A stretch of 64,000 nucleotides of DNA, taken from contig NZ_FOXJ01000001.1 in assembly GCF_900115685.1 (NCBI RefSeq), forward strand, positions 1,893,796-1,957,795. Reading direction: 5' to 3'. The first letter of the stretch is position 1. Each line of letters begins with the position of its first letter. Origin of the DNA: Variovorax sp. 770b2. Lineage in GTDB: Bacteria > Pseudomonadota > Gammaproteobacteria > Burkholderiales > Burkholderiaceae_C. A model generated the notes under the pieces. It had not been told where the DNA came from. It saw only the letters and a list, made by a program, of their open reading frames with translations, and searched no databases. Both the position numbers and the translations under genes were made by a program. Shown here one piece after another: positions 8,592-16,703 of this stretch.

Positions 8592-11500
8592 TCAAGCCGC
8601 CCGGCCCGGGCAGCGGAAGCCCTTGAGCACATCGCTGTTGAGTGGATTGGGCTGGCTGCCGGCGCTGATGTCGATCAGCGCCTTGCGGCCGTCGAATGCG
8701 TACTCGACGCTCAGCCGCCCCGGCGTTGCCGTGTTCACGATGCGGCCCTTTTCGAGCAATCGGAACAATGCCCACGGACCGTTGGCCAGAAAGGTCGAGG
8801 TAGGCCCCGAGATTCGCGGATTCGCGGTGATCTCCGCCATCGCACCGCCACGCGGCCCCGGCCAGTTGACGGTGAACGCCTGCACCGGGCCGTGGATGTA
8901 GCGCTGGCCCTGTCCATCGATGTCGATGAGCAGTTCGGTGATGCTGGGCTCCAGCTCGAGCACCCGCAGGTCCATCTTCCACGCCAGCTTCTTGCCGCCG
9001 GCATCGCGAAAGAACAGGTCGCGAATCTGTTGCGCGCGGTAGAAGGCATCGAGGTTCGGCCCGCTCTGGGCCAGCAGCTTGAGCAGTTCGCCAAGCAAGG
9101 TCGGACCCGTGGTCGCGGGCGCCGGCGCTGCACCGCCGGCGGCCCCTTCCACGCCGGCCATGGCGTTGGCCATGTTCGGATCCTTGTAGCGCCAGGGGCG
9201 CACGCTGGTATCGACATACGAAGCCAGGTACTTGTTGAAGAACTCGTCCGCGGCGCCGCCCGCGGCGAAGACCAGCGTGAAGTCTTCAATGGATGCGTCC
9301 TGCGCCACGGCGGCCAAGGGATAGCGCCCTTCCACGCCGCGCTTGCAAGGCTCGCCGACCTGCATCGCCATCAGGCCCATGATGCGGTCGAGCTGCTGCT
9401 GCGCCTGGTTGCGCAGGATGCCGGTGGCGCCCAGCACCACCTTGTCCCCACCGCTCGTGGCCAGCGCGGTCAGCACTTCGCGCAGCGGTGCCGGGAGCTT
9501 CCCGGCTTCCAGCTTCAGGCGCGCGCCGATCTCGGCGCCACCGGGTGGCAGGCTGCCCGCCGCGAGCGCCGTGTCGGCCACCACGAGCAAGGTGTAGAAC
9601 TCGTTGACGAGGCCCGAGATCGCTTCGAGCCCGGGTTTGGCACCGGTGGCACCGAGATTCCCCGCGCCGATGTCCGGCTGACCGGTCACGACTTCGCGCA
9701 GCGCTGCGAAGCGGTTGTCGACGATCTGCTTTTCGAGCCGCTCCTCGGCGCGAATGCCGAGGTTCCTGCCGATCGCACCGGTCTTCTTGCTCAGTTCGTC
9801 GGAGGCTTTGTCGAGGAAACCCTTCTCTTCCTGCGCACCCACCACCAGGGGGCGCGACAACGTGGTCTCGCGCGCCGCCGCACGCGCCAGCCGGGCCAGG
9901 GGCGAATCGGGCGCGGCAAACTGCCGCAGCACGCCCAGGTCGAAGCCCAGGCTGGTGCCCGTGGTGTCGCTCCCGCCGACCGTGCGAATCGATTCGAGGA
10001 AGGCTTCCCATTGCTGGGCGTACTCGCTCAGGTACTGGCGGCGGATGTCATCGAGCAAGGGCGCGTCCTGCAGCTTGCGAGCCGCCGCGTCCAACGGCCC
10101 GGCCCCACCCCGCCCCATGACCCAGGCATCGTCGTCGATCGCCTGCCCGACGAACTCCGGCAGACGCTTGCTGAAGACGTCGTGGTATCCGTCATAAGTG
10201 AAGAGGCCCGGCACGCCCTTTTCAAGCGGCAGGCCACCGGCACGCGAGAACACCGTGCCGGCCTGTGGCCCGACCGCGCGGACCAGCGTGAACTCCTGCG
10301 GCGCGTCGGGCAGCATCGCCGCCTTGGCGCGCTCGTACACGCGCTGCGTCGAGGTATTGCCGTTCAGGAAGTCCTGCACCGCACGCACCAGCCCATCGTT
10401 GGGCAGCGACGCCGCCTGCACCGCACGCTCGCCGGAAAAGAGCGCTGTCACATGGCCCACCATCGAAGCGCGTCCGCCGAAGGCCGCGGCGCTGTCGGCC
10501 TGCTCCCAGTCCTTGAGCACCCAGTTCCGGACGTCCCGCGCGCCGCCCTTCATGTAGCGGTCCTTGTCGTGCAGGAGCTTGTAGACACGCAGGGTTTCGT
10601 AGGCCGTCTTGGCATCGCCGTCCTTCATGCTCTGCGCGAGCACGGCCTCCATGCGCTGCAGGATGGTCGGCAGCAAGGTGTGGTCCTGCAGCTGCGCATA
10701 GGTTTCGCCCGTTGCCGCCAGCACCGGCGGCACGGTGTACAGGCCGTAGAGAAAGCTGCCCGGCGGGTTGTCGATGTCCAGACCGGCGTAGCCAGGCAAC
10801 TCGCTGGCGCCATTGAGCACATCCGGCACACCCGCCGGCTTGAAGTTGCCGAGCAGCGCGCGCACCTGGCCCGCGAGCACGTCGGTGCGCTGGCCGACGG
10901 TGCCCAGGTACTGGCGGTTGTTGCCGAAACTCGCGGCCAGCGCGCTGGCCAGCCACAGGAAGATCACCACCGCCAACGCGTGTCCCATGAGGCGCAGCAG
11001 CCTGAACCGAAATTCCCAGCGCAGGTTGGGCCTGACGAGATGGGATTCCGGAATGATGACCTTGGTCAGCAGGTCCTGGATGAAGAAGCCCTGCTGCCCC
11101 CGTCCGGGCGCCGTGCCGGCGGCATGCGGGTTCGAAGGTAGCGACAAGCCCAGGCTGCGCTGCAATCGCTGGATCAGCGTGCCGGGGTCGGCCGGCAGTT
11201 CCATGCGAGCTTGCACGCCGCTCGTGAAGTACACGCCGCGCAGGGTGTCGTGCAGTTGCGTCCTGTCGAAACGGGAGACGAGAAAGATCTCGTCGAGCAT
11301 CGGCACCAATGGCACCGCCAGCCCGGCCAACTCCTGCGGCAGTGCGAAAAGGCGCTTGCGACGCTCCACATCGAATTCTTCGTTCAGCCGCGCGCGCAAT
11401 CCATCGGCGAGCCGATCCTTGAGCAAGGCCAACTCCGCTTCCACTTGCGCGCGCAAGGTCTCGCGGACCTGCATGGTGGTGCGCGCGTTCTTCATGCCGT

Positions 11501-12590
11501 TGAATGGCAGCGTGAAGCCCCAGGCCTGCATCCGCCCTTCGCTGGTGAGCGATTGGAAGTACTCGCTGAAGCCCCGCAGCAGGTCCATCTTCGTGACGAC
11601 GACGTACACGGGAAAGCGAATGCCCAACTCCTGGCGCAGCTCGGTCAGGCGGTCGCGCACCATGCCGGCGTGCTCGGCGCGCTCCATCTCGGTCATGGTC
11701 AGCAGTTCGGCTGCATTGAGCGCAACGATCACGCCGTTGAGTGGCGCACGCGTGCGGTGCTTGCGCAGCAGGCCGAGAAAGCCGCGCCACTCGACCGGAT
11801 CGGTCACGGGGTTGCTTTCCTGCGTGGTGTAGCGACCGGCCGTGTCGATCAGGACGGCCTCGTTGGCAAACCACCAGTCGCAATGCAGCGTGCCGCCCTC
11901 TGACTTGAACACCACGCGCCTGGACGCATTGCCCATCTGCCGCGCCAGGGGAAACTGCATCCCGGCGTTGAGCAGCGCCGTGGTTTTTCCGGCACCGGAA
12001 CTGCCGACGATCATGTACCAGGGCAACTCGTACAGATAGCGTCGGCCCTCGAGCAGACGGCGCAATCCACCGCGACCGCGCATGCCCTTGAGCTGCGCCA
12101 ATGCGCGAGTGACCGCGGCGGTGACCGTCTTGATCTCTTCCCTGCCCGTCTCGTCCTTGCCCACGCCCTTTCCGAAGCCCAGGACCCGTGCGAGCAGATC
12201 CTCGTTGTTGCGCAGCGCCTGCCAGAGGCGGTAGAGCCAGTACAGCGCATACAGCAGCAGGATGGCGCCCACGATCGCCGCGCGCACCCATGCCGGCGCC
12301 AACGGCTTTGCGGCGCCGATTTCCAGCAAGGGACCCGCCTGCCACAGCAGCAGGCACAGCGCAGCCACCCCCACCAGGCTGTACGGACCCGAGATCAGCC
12401 AAAGGATGCCCAGCACCAGCAGCAGCACGATGAAGGTCACGCGCACCCCGGCCGGCGCCAGCGGGCGCAGCCCGTCGACGGCGAGCAATGGGCCGACGAA
12501 CCAGATCGCCAGTGCCAGCACCACCATGGCGATGAATGCCAGCATCTGCCGGGAGAAAAGGAACGCCAGGAATTGTTTGATGTATTGCAT
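8592..12590 (-). CDS. tssM: Type VI secretion membrane subunit TssM (IcmF/VasK)
   Basis: Inner-membrane and periplasmic component of the TssJLM trans-envelope complex. The 1332 residues fit the family. Three hydrophobic segments lie at about 14-37, 49-85 and 101-123. A cytoplasmic domain with an intact Walker A (GSSGAGKT, about 196-203) follows, with DTAGRYTTQ downstream as the G-protein-like second motif. Another transmembrane helix lies at about 530-550 (LAVVIFLWLASALAASF). The rest is the large periplasmic domain that contacts TssJ. The C-terminus holds the VasK-type domain (SLEYAFDGRKALI-like). It starts with ATG at 12590, 20 bp after tssL, and is followed five bases later by tagF. Confidence 0.96.
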   Translation of the reverse strand: MQYIKQFLAFLFSRQMLAFIAMVVLALAIWFVGPLLAVDGLRPLAPAGVRVTFIVLLLVLGILWLISGPYSLVGVAALCLLLWQAGPLLEIGAAKPLAPAWVRAAIVGAILLLYALYWLYRLWQALRNNEDLLARVLGFGKGVGKDETGREEIKTVTAAVTRALAQLKGMRGRGGLRRLLEGRRYLYELPWYMIVGSSGAGKTTALLNAGMQFPLARQMGNASRRVVFKSEGGTLHCDWWFANEAVLIDTAGRYTTQESNPVTDPVEWRGFLGLLRKHRTRAPLNGVIVALNAAELLTMTEMERAEHAGMVRDRLTELRQELGIRFPVYVVVTKMDLLRGFSEYFQSLTSEGRMQAWGFTLPFNGMKNARTTMQVRETLRAQVEAELALLKDRLADGLRARLNEEFDVERRKRLFALPQELAGLAVPLVPMLDEIFLVSRFDRTQLHDTLRGVYFTSGVQARMELPADPGTLIQRLQRSLGLSLPSNPHAAGTAPGRGQQGFFIQDLLTKVIIPESHLVRPNLRWEFRFRLLRLMGHALAVVIFLWLASALAASFGNNRQYLGTVGQRTDVLAGQVRALLGNFKPAGVPDVLNGASELPGYAGLDIDNPPGSFLYGLYTVPPVLAATGETYAQLQDHTLLPTILQRMEAVLAQSMKDGDAKTAYETLRVYKLLHDKDRYMKGGARDVRNWVLKDWEQADSAAAFGGRASMVGHVTALFSGERAVQAASLPNDGLVRAVQDFLNGNTSTQRVYERAKAAMLPDAPQEFTLVRAVGPQAGTVFSRAGGLPLEKGVPGLFTYDGYHDVFSKRLPEFVGQAIDDDAWVMGRGGAGPLDAAARKLQDAPLLDDIRRQYLSEYAQQWEAFLESIRTVGGSDTTGTSLGFDLGVLRQFAAPDSPLARLARAAARETTLSRPLVVGAQEEKGFLDKASDELSKKTGAIGRNLGIRAEERLEKQIVDNRFAALREVVTGQPDIGAGNLGATGAKPGLEAISGLVNEFYTLLVVADTALAAGSLPPGGAEIGARLKLEAGKLPAPLREVLTALATSGGDKVVLGATGILRNQAQQQLDRIMGLMAMQVGEPCKRGVEGRYPLAAVAQDASIEDFTLVFAAGGAADEFFNKYLASYVDTSVRPWRYKDPNMANAMAGVEGAAGGAAPAPATTGPTLLGELLKLLAQSGPNLDAFYRAQQIRDLFFRDAGGKKLAWKMDLRVLELEPSITELLIDIDGQGQRYIHGPVQAFTVNWPGPRGGAMAEITANPRISGPTSTFLANGPWALFRLLEKGRIVNTATPGRLSVEYAFDGRKALIDISAGSQPNPLNSDVLKGFRCPGRAA

Positions 12591-12610
12591 GAGTGAAGCC
12601 CGAGGCGCCT

Positions 12611-13975
12611 CTAGTGGGGCGCTGCCGAAGGTGAGATGGTTCGCGCCGGGTTGTTGCCATCGCCCTGGGTGACGACGATGTCGACGCGGCGATTCCTGGC
12701 GCGCCCCGCGGCCGTCGCGCTGTCGGCAACCGGCATCGTGTCGCCTCTTCCTTCGGTTCGTATGCGCGAAGCCACGACGCCCTTTTCCTGCAGCACGGCA
12801 GCGACGGCTTCGGCGCGCTTCTCGCTCAGGACCTGGTTGTCGGGAAACTCGCGGGTCTTGATCGGCCGGTTGTCTGAGTGGCCGGTGACCTGCACCGAGC
12901 CCGAGACCTGGTTGATCTCGTCCGCCACCTTGGCCAGGACCGAAAGAATCCGTGCGTTCAGGCGCGCCTGGCCGGGGACGAACATGTCGTCGCCCCTGAA
13001 GCTCACCGCGCTGCGGCGCTCGTCTTCTTCCACGCTCACCGTGCCGCGTGCGATCTCGGGCGCCAGCAACTCTTTCAGGCGCAGTGCCTTGGCCGGAGGC
13101 GTCGGTGGCGCTGGAGGTGGACGCATCTGGCCGATGGCGGCGATGCGCTGCGCCACATCGGCGCTCATCCGCAGCAGTTGGTACTTGTACCAGGCGAACA
13201 GCCCGGACAGGACCAGTGCCAGCAGCGACGCCGTCAACCAGACCGGCACGCTGCGCAGCAGACGAAATGTGCCCACGCCCACGCCCTTCCAGTGCGGGGA
13301 AAGGTCGTGCGGCACATCGCCGCGCGCCGTCCCGAGCAGCGTGAACAGCCGATGGCGAACCGTCTCCAGCTGCCGGCGTCCGTTGGCCGCGGTGCTGAAG
13401 CGGCCCTCGAATCCGAGCCCCAGAACCTGGTACATCAGTTCGAGCAGATCGACATGCTCCTGCGGGCTGGCGGCCAGGCGCCCCACCAGCAGGAAGAACT
13501 TGTCACCGCCCTTGGTGTCGCCATGAAACTTCGCGGCCAGTTGCTGCCCGGCCCAGATGCCGGCCTCACCGTTCTTGCCGCCGCCCCACTCCGTGCTGTT
13601 GGCGGACTCGTCGAGCGCCGTGCACAACGAATAGCTCGCCGCCACCACGTGCTCGTGCCGGATCTGCGCGCTGCTGCAGAGCGATTGGAAACTCGCGACC
13701 TCTCGCTCCAGCAGCTGATGAAGGATCGTCACGCCCTCGTTGCCGAGCGTCGCCGGCATGTCGGCCAGCGCGCGCAGCAGAGGCTGGGCTGCTTCGAGCA
13801 AAGGATTCCGGGCAGCAGCCACCGCGGCCAGGCGCACCTGCATCGGCGATTCCGGGGCGAGAGGCGTTTCTCCTGGCAGATCACCCGGCCGCGAACCGTC
13901 GGCCGGATCGGCATCAGCGGGGATGCCGCTGGGTTCTTCCAGGTCGCGCCTGGGGTCGTCAATGAATGGCGTCAT
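12611..13975 (-). CDS. tssL: Type VI secretion protein TssL with C-terminal OmpA peptidoglycan-binding domain
   Basis: Inner-membrane subunit of the TssJLM complex (ImpK/VasF/DotU family). The 454-residue protein has a Pro/Glu-rich start and the DotU helical cytoplasmic domain at about 50-220 (AASYSLCTALDESANSTEWG is diagnostic). One membrane helix lies at about 244-263 (VWLTASLLALVLSGLFAW). A C-terminal OmpA-like domain (about 330-445) contains VTGHSDNRPI, LSEKRAEAVAAVL and RIRTEGRGDTMPV. This is an evolved TssL that carries its own peptidoglycan anchor, so a separate TagL is not needed. The ATG at 13975 overlaps the tssK stop (ATGA). Confidence 0.95.
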   Translation of the reverse strand: MTPFIDDPRRDLEEPSGIPADADPADGSRPGDLPGETPLAPESPMQVRLAAVAAARNPLLEAAQPLLRALADMPATLGNEGVTILHQLLEREVASFQSLCSSAQIRHEHVVAASYSLCTALDESANSTEWGGGKNGEAGIWAGQQLAAKFHGDTKGGDKFFLLVGRLAASPQEHVDLLELMYQVLGLGFEGRFSTAANGRRQLETVRHRLFTLLGTARGDVPHDLSPHWKGVGVGTFRLLRSVPVWLTASLLALVLSGLFAWYKYQLLRMSADVAQRIAAIGQMRPPPAPPTPPAKALRLKELLAPEIARGTVSVEEDERRSAVSFRGDDMFVPGQARLNARILSVLAKVADEINQVSGSVQVTGHSDNRPIKTREFPDNQVLSEKRAEAVAAVLQEKGVVASRIRTEGRGDTMPVADSATAAGRARNRRVDIVVTQGDGNNPARTISPSAAPH

Positions 13976-15327
13976 TTTTCGCGCACGCCCCACAGTTCCA
14001 TGCGCAGACCAGGGAAATCGCCAGCCACGTGCAGTGCGAGGCCGCCGTGCTTGACCATGTGCTCCCAGAGCGGTCCACGCGAATCGATCTGGAAATAGAC
14101 AAAACCTGCATTGAAGGGAATCTGGCGCGGCGGCACGGGCAGCGTCTGCAACGGGATGCCGGGCAGGTGGGAACGGATGAGTTCGGCAAGCCGGTCGCTC
14201 GGCCCGACCTTGCAGCGCGCCGGAAACTGGCTGGCCAGTTGATCGGGCGGCGTATGGGCAGCCACGGCGAACACGAGGCTGGAGAAACCTTGCAATTCGG
14301 ACGGCTCGACACTCGCCACGCGCACGCCGTTGGCGCGGTTGGACAGGGGAATGCTCTGTGCGCTGCGCACCAGCACGTCGTTGAGCAGGGCCTGCACGTC
14401 GCCCATCAACTCCCTGAAGGACAGGCAGGGGTCGATGTGCTGGTAGGCCGGGTGCACGGCGGGGCGGCGCGTGCTCGCGCGCACGAACGTCGCAAGCTCC
14501 CCGCTGAGGGTGCGCAACGCGGTGTAGAGCACTTCCGGCGAGGTCTCTCGCACGCGCAGCCAGTGCTCGAACAAGGGCTCATAGCGATTGAGGATCTGCA
14601 GCAGCAGGAAGTCGGACACTTCGGCCGACTCGCTGGACTTGCCATCGTTGCCGCTGAGCCGCGCCGCGAGCGATTGCGCGCGCAGCCGGCACAGGCCGTG
14701 CAAGTTGGTCACCCAATCGGTCAGCAGCGGGCTCGCGCCGTAGCCGGCAACGGGCGGTATCAGGTGCGGATCGATGGCGATGCTCCCGTCGGAGCGCAGC
14801 ACGGTCACCTTGGCGAGCGGAAGGCCGATCCATGCGTCCGTGAGCTCGCGTTGCGGCAGCAGGCGCAAGCGCAGACGGGAAAGCTGCACCGTCTTCGGGC
14901 CCTGGCCAATGGAATTCGCGTCGCGCAACTCGACGTCGAAAACCGAGAAGCGCGCAAGCGATGCCGCGGACGCCACTGCATCGTCGAAAGTGGTTTCCTC
15001 GCCATTGGGCGTGCGAATGGGCACGGCCAGATGGATGACCTGCTCCAGATGCTCCGGCAGGATGGTGAGCGGTGCGGGCGGCAGCGTCTGACCCGGCGCA
15101 TCGAAGGGCGTGCCGTCCGAAAAAATACCCGCTGCACTGGCAAGCACGAGCTTGCCAAGGGACAGCGATTCCGCATCGATGCTGTAGTGATTGAAGCCCC
15201 AGTAGAACGGACTGAGCGACGCAGTGCGCTTGTGCGCAAGGTGTTCGAGATAGCGCTCCTGCTGCTGAAACAGCTGCGGGCGCAGGAAGAGCCCTTCGCT
15301 CCAGGCGACTTTGTTGTACCAACTCAT
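13972..15327 (-). CDS. tssK: Type VI secretion baseplate protein TssK (ImpJ/VasE)
   Basis: Adaptor that links the baseplate to the TssJLM membrane complex. The 451 residues are the normal family length. It opens with MSWYNKVAWSEGLFLRPQLF, the classic TssK start that carries the membrane-complex and baseplate contacts, followed by QQQERYLEHLAHKR. The C-terminal head domain includes GFVYFQIDSRGPLWE and the final LALHVAGDFPGLRMELW. It lies 32 bp after tssJ and overlaps tssL by four bases. Start and end are both secure. Confidence 0.96.
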   Translation of the reverse strand: MSWYNKVAWSEGLFLRPQLFQQQERYLEHLAHKRTASLSPFYWGFNHYSIDAESLSLGKLVLASAAGIFSDGTPFDAPGQTLPPAPLTILPEHLEQVIHLAVPIRTPNGEETTFDDAVASAASLARFSVFDVELRDANSIGQGPKTVQLSRLRLRLLPQRELTDAWIGLPLAKVTVLRSDGSIAIDPHLIPPVAGYGASPLLTDWVTNLHGLCRLRAQSLAARLSGNDGKSSESAEVSDFLLLQILNRYEPLFEHWLRVRETSPEVLYTALRTLSGELATFVRASTRRPAVHPAYQHIDPCLSFRELMGDVQALLNDVLVRSAQSIPLSNRANGVRVASVEPSELQGFSSLVFAVAAHTPPDQLASQFPARCKVGPSDRLAELIRSHLPGIPLQTLPVPPRQIPFNAGFVYFQIDSRGPLWEHMVKHGGLALHVAGDFPGLRMELWGVREK

Positions 15328-15359
15328 GAAATCGATCGTTGTGGTCGCAAGCCGTGGGC

Positions 15360-15917
15360 TTACTTGAGGGGGATGAGTTGGATGCCCTTGGCTTGAAGGG
15401 CGACCTGCAACTTGACTTTGTTGGCCGGCAGGACCGAGCGATACCAGGCCACTTCCGGTGCGGGATCGATCCGTTGCACCACGCGCCAGTCGGCTTGCGC
15501 GAGATCGCGATAGCCCGCGACGATGCCGATGGCAGCCAGGTCGGGGTGCGATTTGCGGCGGATGGTCTTGACATCGCCCGGGCGCAGGATGAATTCGTCC
15601 CTGACGAGCAGGTCGCTGCCGATCAGGGCCTTGTCGTTGCCATGGAGAGAGAAGTAGTCGGCGGACTCGAAGGTGCCCTCCGACTTGAGCTCATAGAGAC
15701 GCACCATGATGGGCGCCGCCCTGCCCTTGTCGTCAGGGTTGACGCCGGCCTCCGCCGTGATCGTGATATCGAGCCGGGTCTGCTCCCTGGGGTTGGAGAA
15801 CTGGGCATTCGAAGACGCCGCTGCGAGCAGGGAAAGCGCGAGGACCAGCGGCGAAAGCACTACGGGAAGCCATCGCCGCGAAGCGATCCGCCGGGGACAA
15901 GGCACGTTGAACGGCAT
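15360..15917 (-). CDS. tssJ: Type VI secretion protein TssJ (VasD), lacking a lipobox cysteine
   Basis: TssJ normally sits in the outer membrane as a lipoprotein and caps the TssM periplasmic domain. The mature part fits the family: LDITITAEAGVNPD, PIMVRLYELKSEGTFESADYF and LVRDEFILRPGDVKTI. The 185-residue protein has a strong N-terminal signal with an Arg-rich start and a hydrophobic core (about 18-33, PVVLSPLVLALSLLAAA). It ends in ASSNAQ, which looks like a signal peptidase I site. No cysteine follows the core; the only early Cys is at residue 7. So the usual lipidation site is missing. The ATG at 15917 has no good Shine-Dalgarno. No better start is visible upstream in the open frame. Confidence 0.9.
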   Translation of the reverse strand: MPFNVPCPRRIASRRWLPVVLSPLVLALSLLAAASSNAQFSNPREQTRLDITITAEAGVNPDDKGRAAPIMVRLYELKSEGTFESADYFSLHGNDKALIGSDLLVRDEFILRPGDVKTIRRKSHPDLAAIGIVAGYRDLAQADWRVVQRIDPAPEVAWYRSVLPANKVKLQVALQAKGIQLIPLK

Positions 15918-15942
15918 GAGAAAAAGGAGATGGTGCAAACGA

Positions 15943-15987
15943 TCGAGAAGGTCGAGAAGGTCGAGAAGGTCGAGAAGGTCGAGAGGG
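15943..15987. repeat. 9-bp tandem repeat, five units, upstream of tssJ
   Basis: On the plus strand the unit TCGAGAAGG occurs four times perfectly in a row and once with a single change (TCGAGAGGG). It lies 26-70 bp upstream of the tssJ start, inside the hcp-tssJ spacer. Unit length is a multiple of three and both strands stay open across it, but neither reading frame resembles a known protein. Confidence 0.9.
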
Positions 15988-16050
15988 CCGAAGGGCCGAC
16001 AACGGGCAGCGCGCCGCACCTGCGTGCGCCGTGCCGTCCGAAGTCGAAGC

Positions 16051-16070
16051 GCCCTGAATCGATTCAGGGC
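16051..16070. promoter_or_regulatory. 20-bp perfect palindrome just after hcp
   Basis: The sequence GCCCTGAATCGATTCAGGGC is a perfect palindrome that starts 14 bases past the hcp stop in the direction of transcription. No T-tract follows, so it is more likely an RNA 3' stabiliser or attenuator than a full terminator, or a protein-binding site. It separates hcp from tssJ. Confidence 0.6.
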
Positions 16071-16083
16071 CCGGTCTTCGCTG

Positions 16084-16569
16084 TCAGGACTCCTTGTTGC
16101 CCTTGATGTCGTAGCCGGCAGTGACCGCGCCACCGCTGCCACCTTGCGCGTTCTGCACCGAGTACTCCTGCTTGATCTTGGAGAACGACAGGCGAACGCG
16201 CTCCTTGATGCGCATCTCGTCGGCGTTCGAACCGAAAGGCTGGATGGCGGTGATGATCACGTCGGAGAACGTGAACTTCAGGTACTCCAGCGGGTTGCCA
16301 CCGGCCTTGCGGATGGTGAGCTTCGCTTCCTGGACGTGCTTGCCGGTGAGGCAGTACTTCATCAGGTTGGGACTCGAGCGATCGACGTAGTGGTCGAACT
16401 CCAGGTCCTCGACCGTGGCCTTGCCGGCACCACCGCCCGAACCGGCGTGCATGGTGGATTCCTGGAAGGCTTTCCAGTTGAAGGCCAGAACCTCGATCTC
16501 GTTCTTGTGATCGGAATCCTGGGATTCACCTTCGATGCCGTTGATCTTCAGAAAAATGTCTTGCGCCAT
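16084..16569 (-). CDS. hcp: Hcp (TssD), type VI secretion inner-tube protein
   Basis: Hcp hexamers stack into the tube that is fired out of the cell. The 161 residues include the family signature start MAQDIFLKINGIEGES, then FNWKAFQ, the extended loop GSGGGAGKATVEDLEF and FDHYVDRSSPNLMKYCLTGKH. The C-terminal strand region has SFSKIKQEY and the end is Gly/Ala-rich. The ATG is preceded by GGGAG at good spacing, with the same CAGGGAGTTTT leader as tssB. The gaps to tssC (134 bp) and to tssJ (166 bp) are the longest inside the T6SS operon, and the second holds a strong palindrome. This fits separate processing or promotion of hcp, which is needed in far larger amounts. Confidence 0.97.
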   Translation of the reverse strand: MAQDIFLKINGIEGESQDSDHKNEIEVLAFNWKAFQESTMHAGSGGGAGKATVEDLEFDHYVDRSSPNLMKYCLTGKHVQEAKLTIRKAGGNPLEYLKFTFSDVIITAIQPFGSNADEMRIKERVRLSFSKIKQEYSVQNAQGGSGGAVTAGYDIKGNKES

Positions 16570-16703
16570 AAAAACTCCCTGAGCTTGGTTTTTTCAATGT
16601 TTGACAGATGCCCTGGCGCTCTTTCGGCGCCTCGAGCGAATTTGCGGGTGGCGTCTGTGCGCCACTTCATCGAACAATTCGGAATGGATGGAAGCGATGC
16701 CGG

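Noticed and set aside
8319..11141. 940-codon plus-strand frame inside tssM
   Set aside because: Antisense to tssM, which has a full set of family motifs. The plus-strand product has none.
15943..15987. CRISPR-like array
   Set aside because: Units are nine bp and contiguous with no spacers and no cas genes nearby.
15930..16070. Plus-strand frame with a repeating EKV pattern across the 9-bp repeat
   Set aside because: The pattern is the trivial translation of the tandem repeat; the AGGAG is directly next to the ATG and the frame runs antisense into hcp.
16613..16630. Terminator between tssC and hcp
   Set aside because: The stem is only five base pairs and no T-tract follows; too weak to call.
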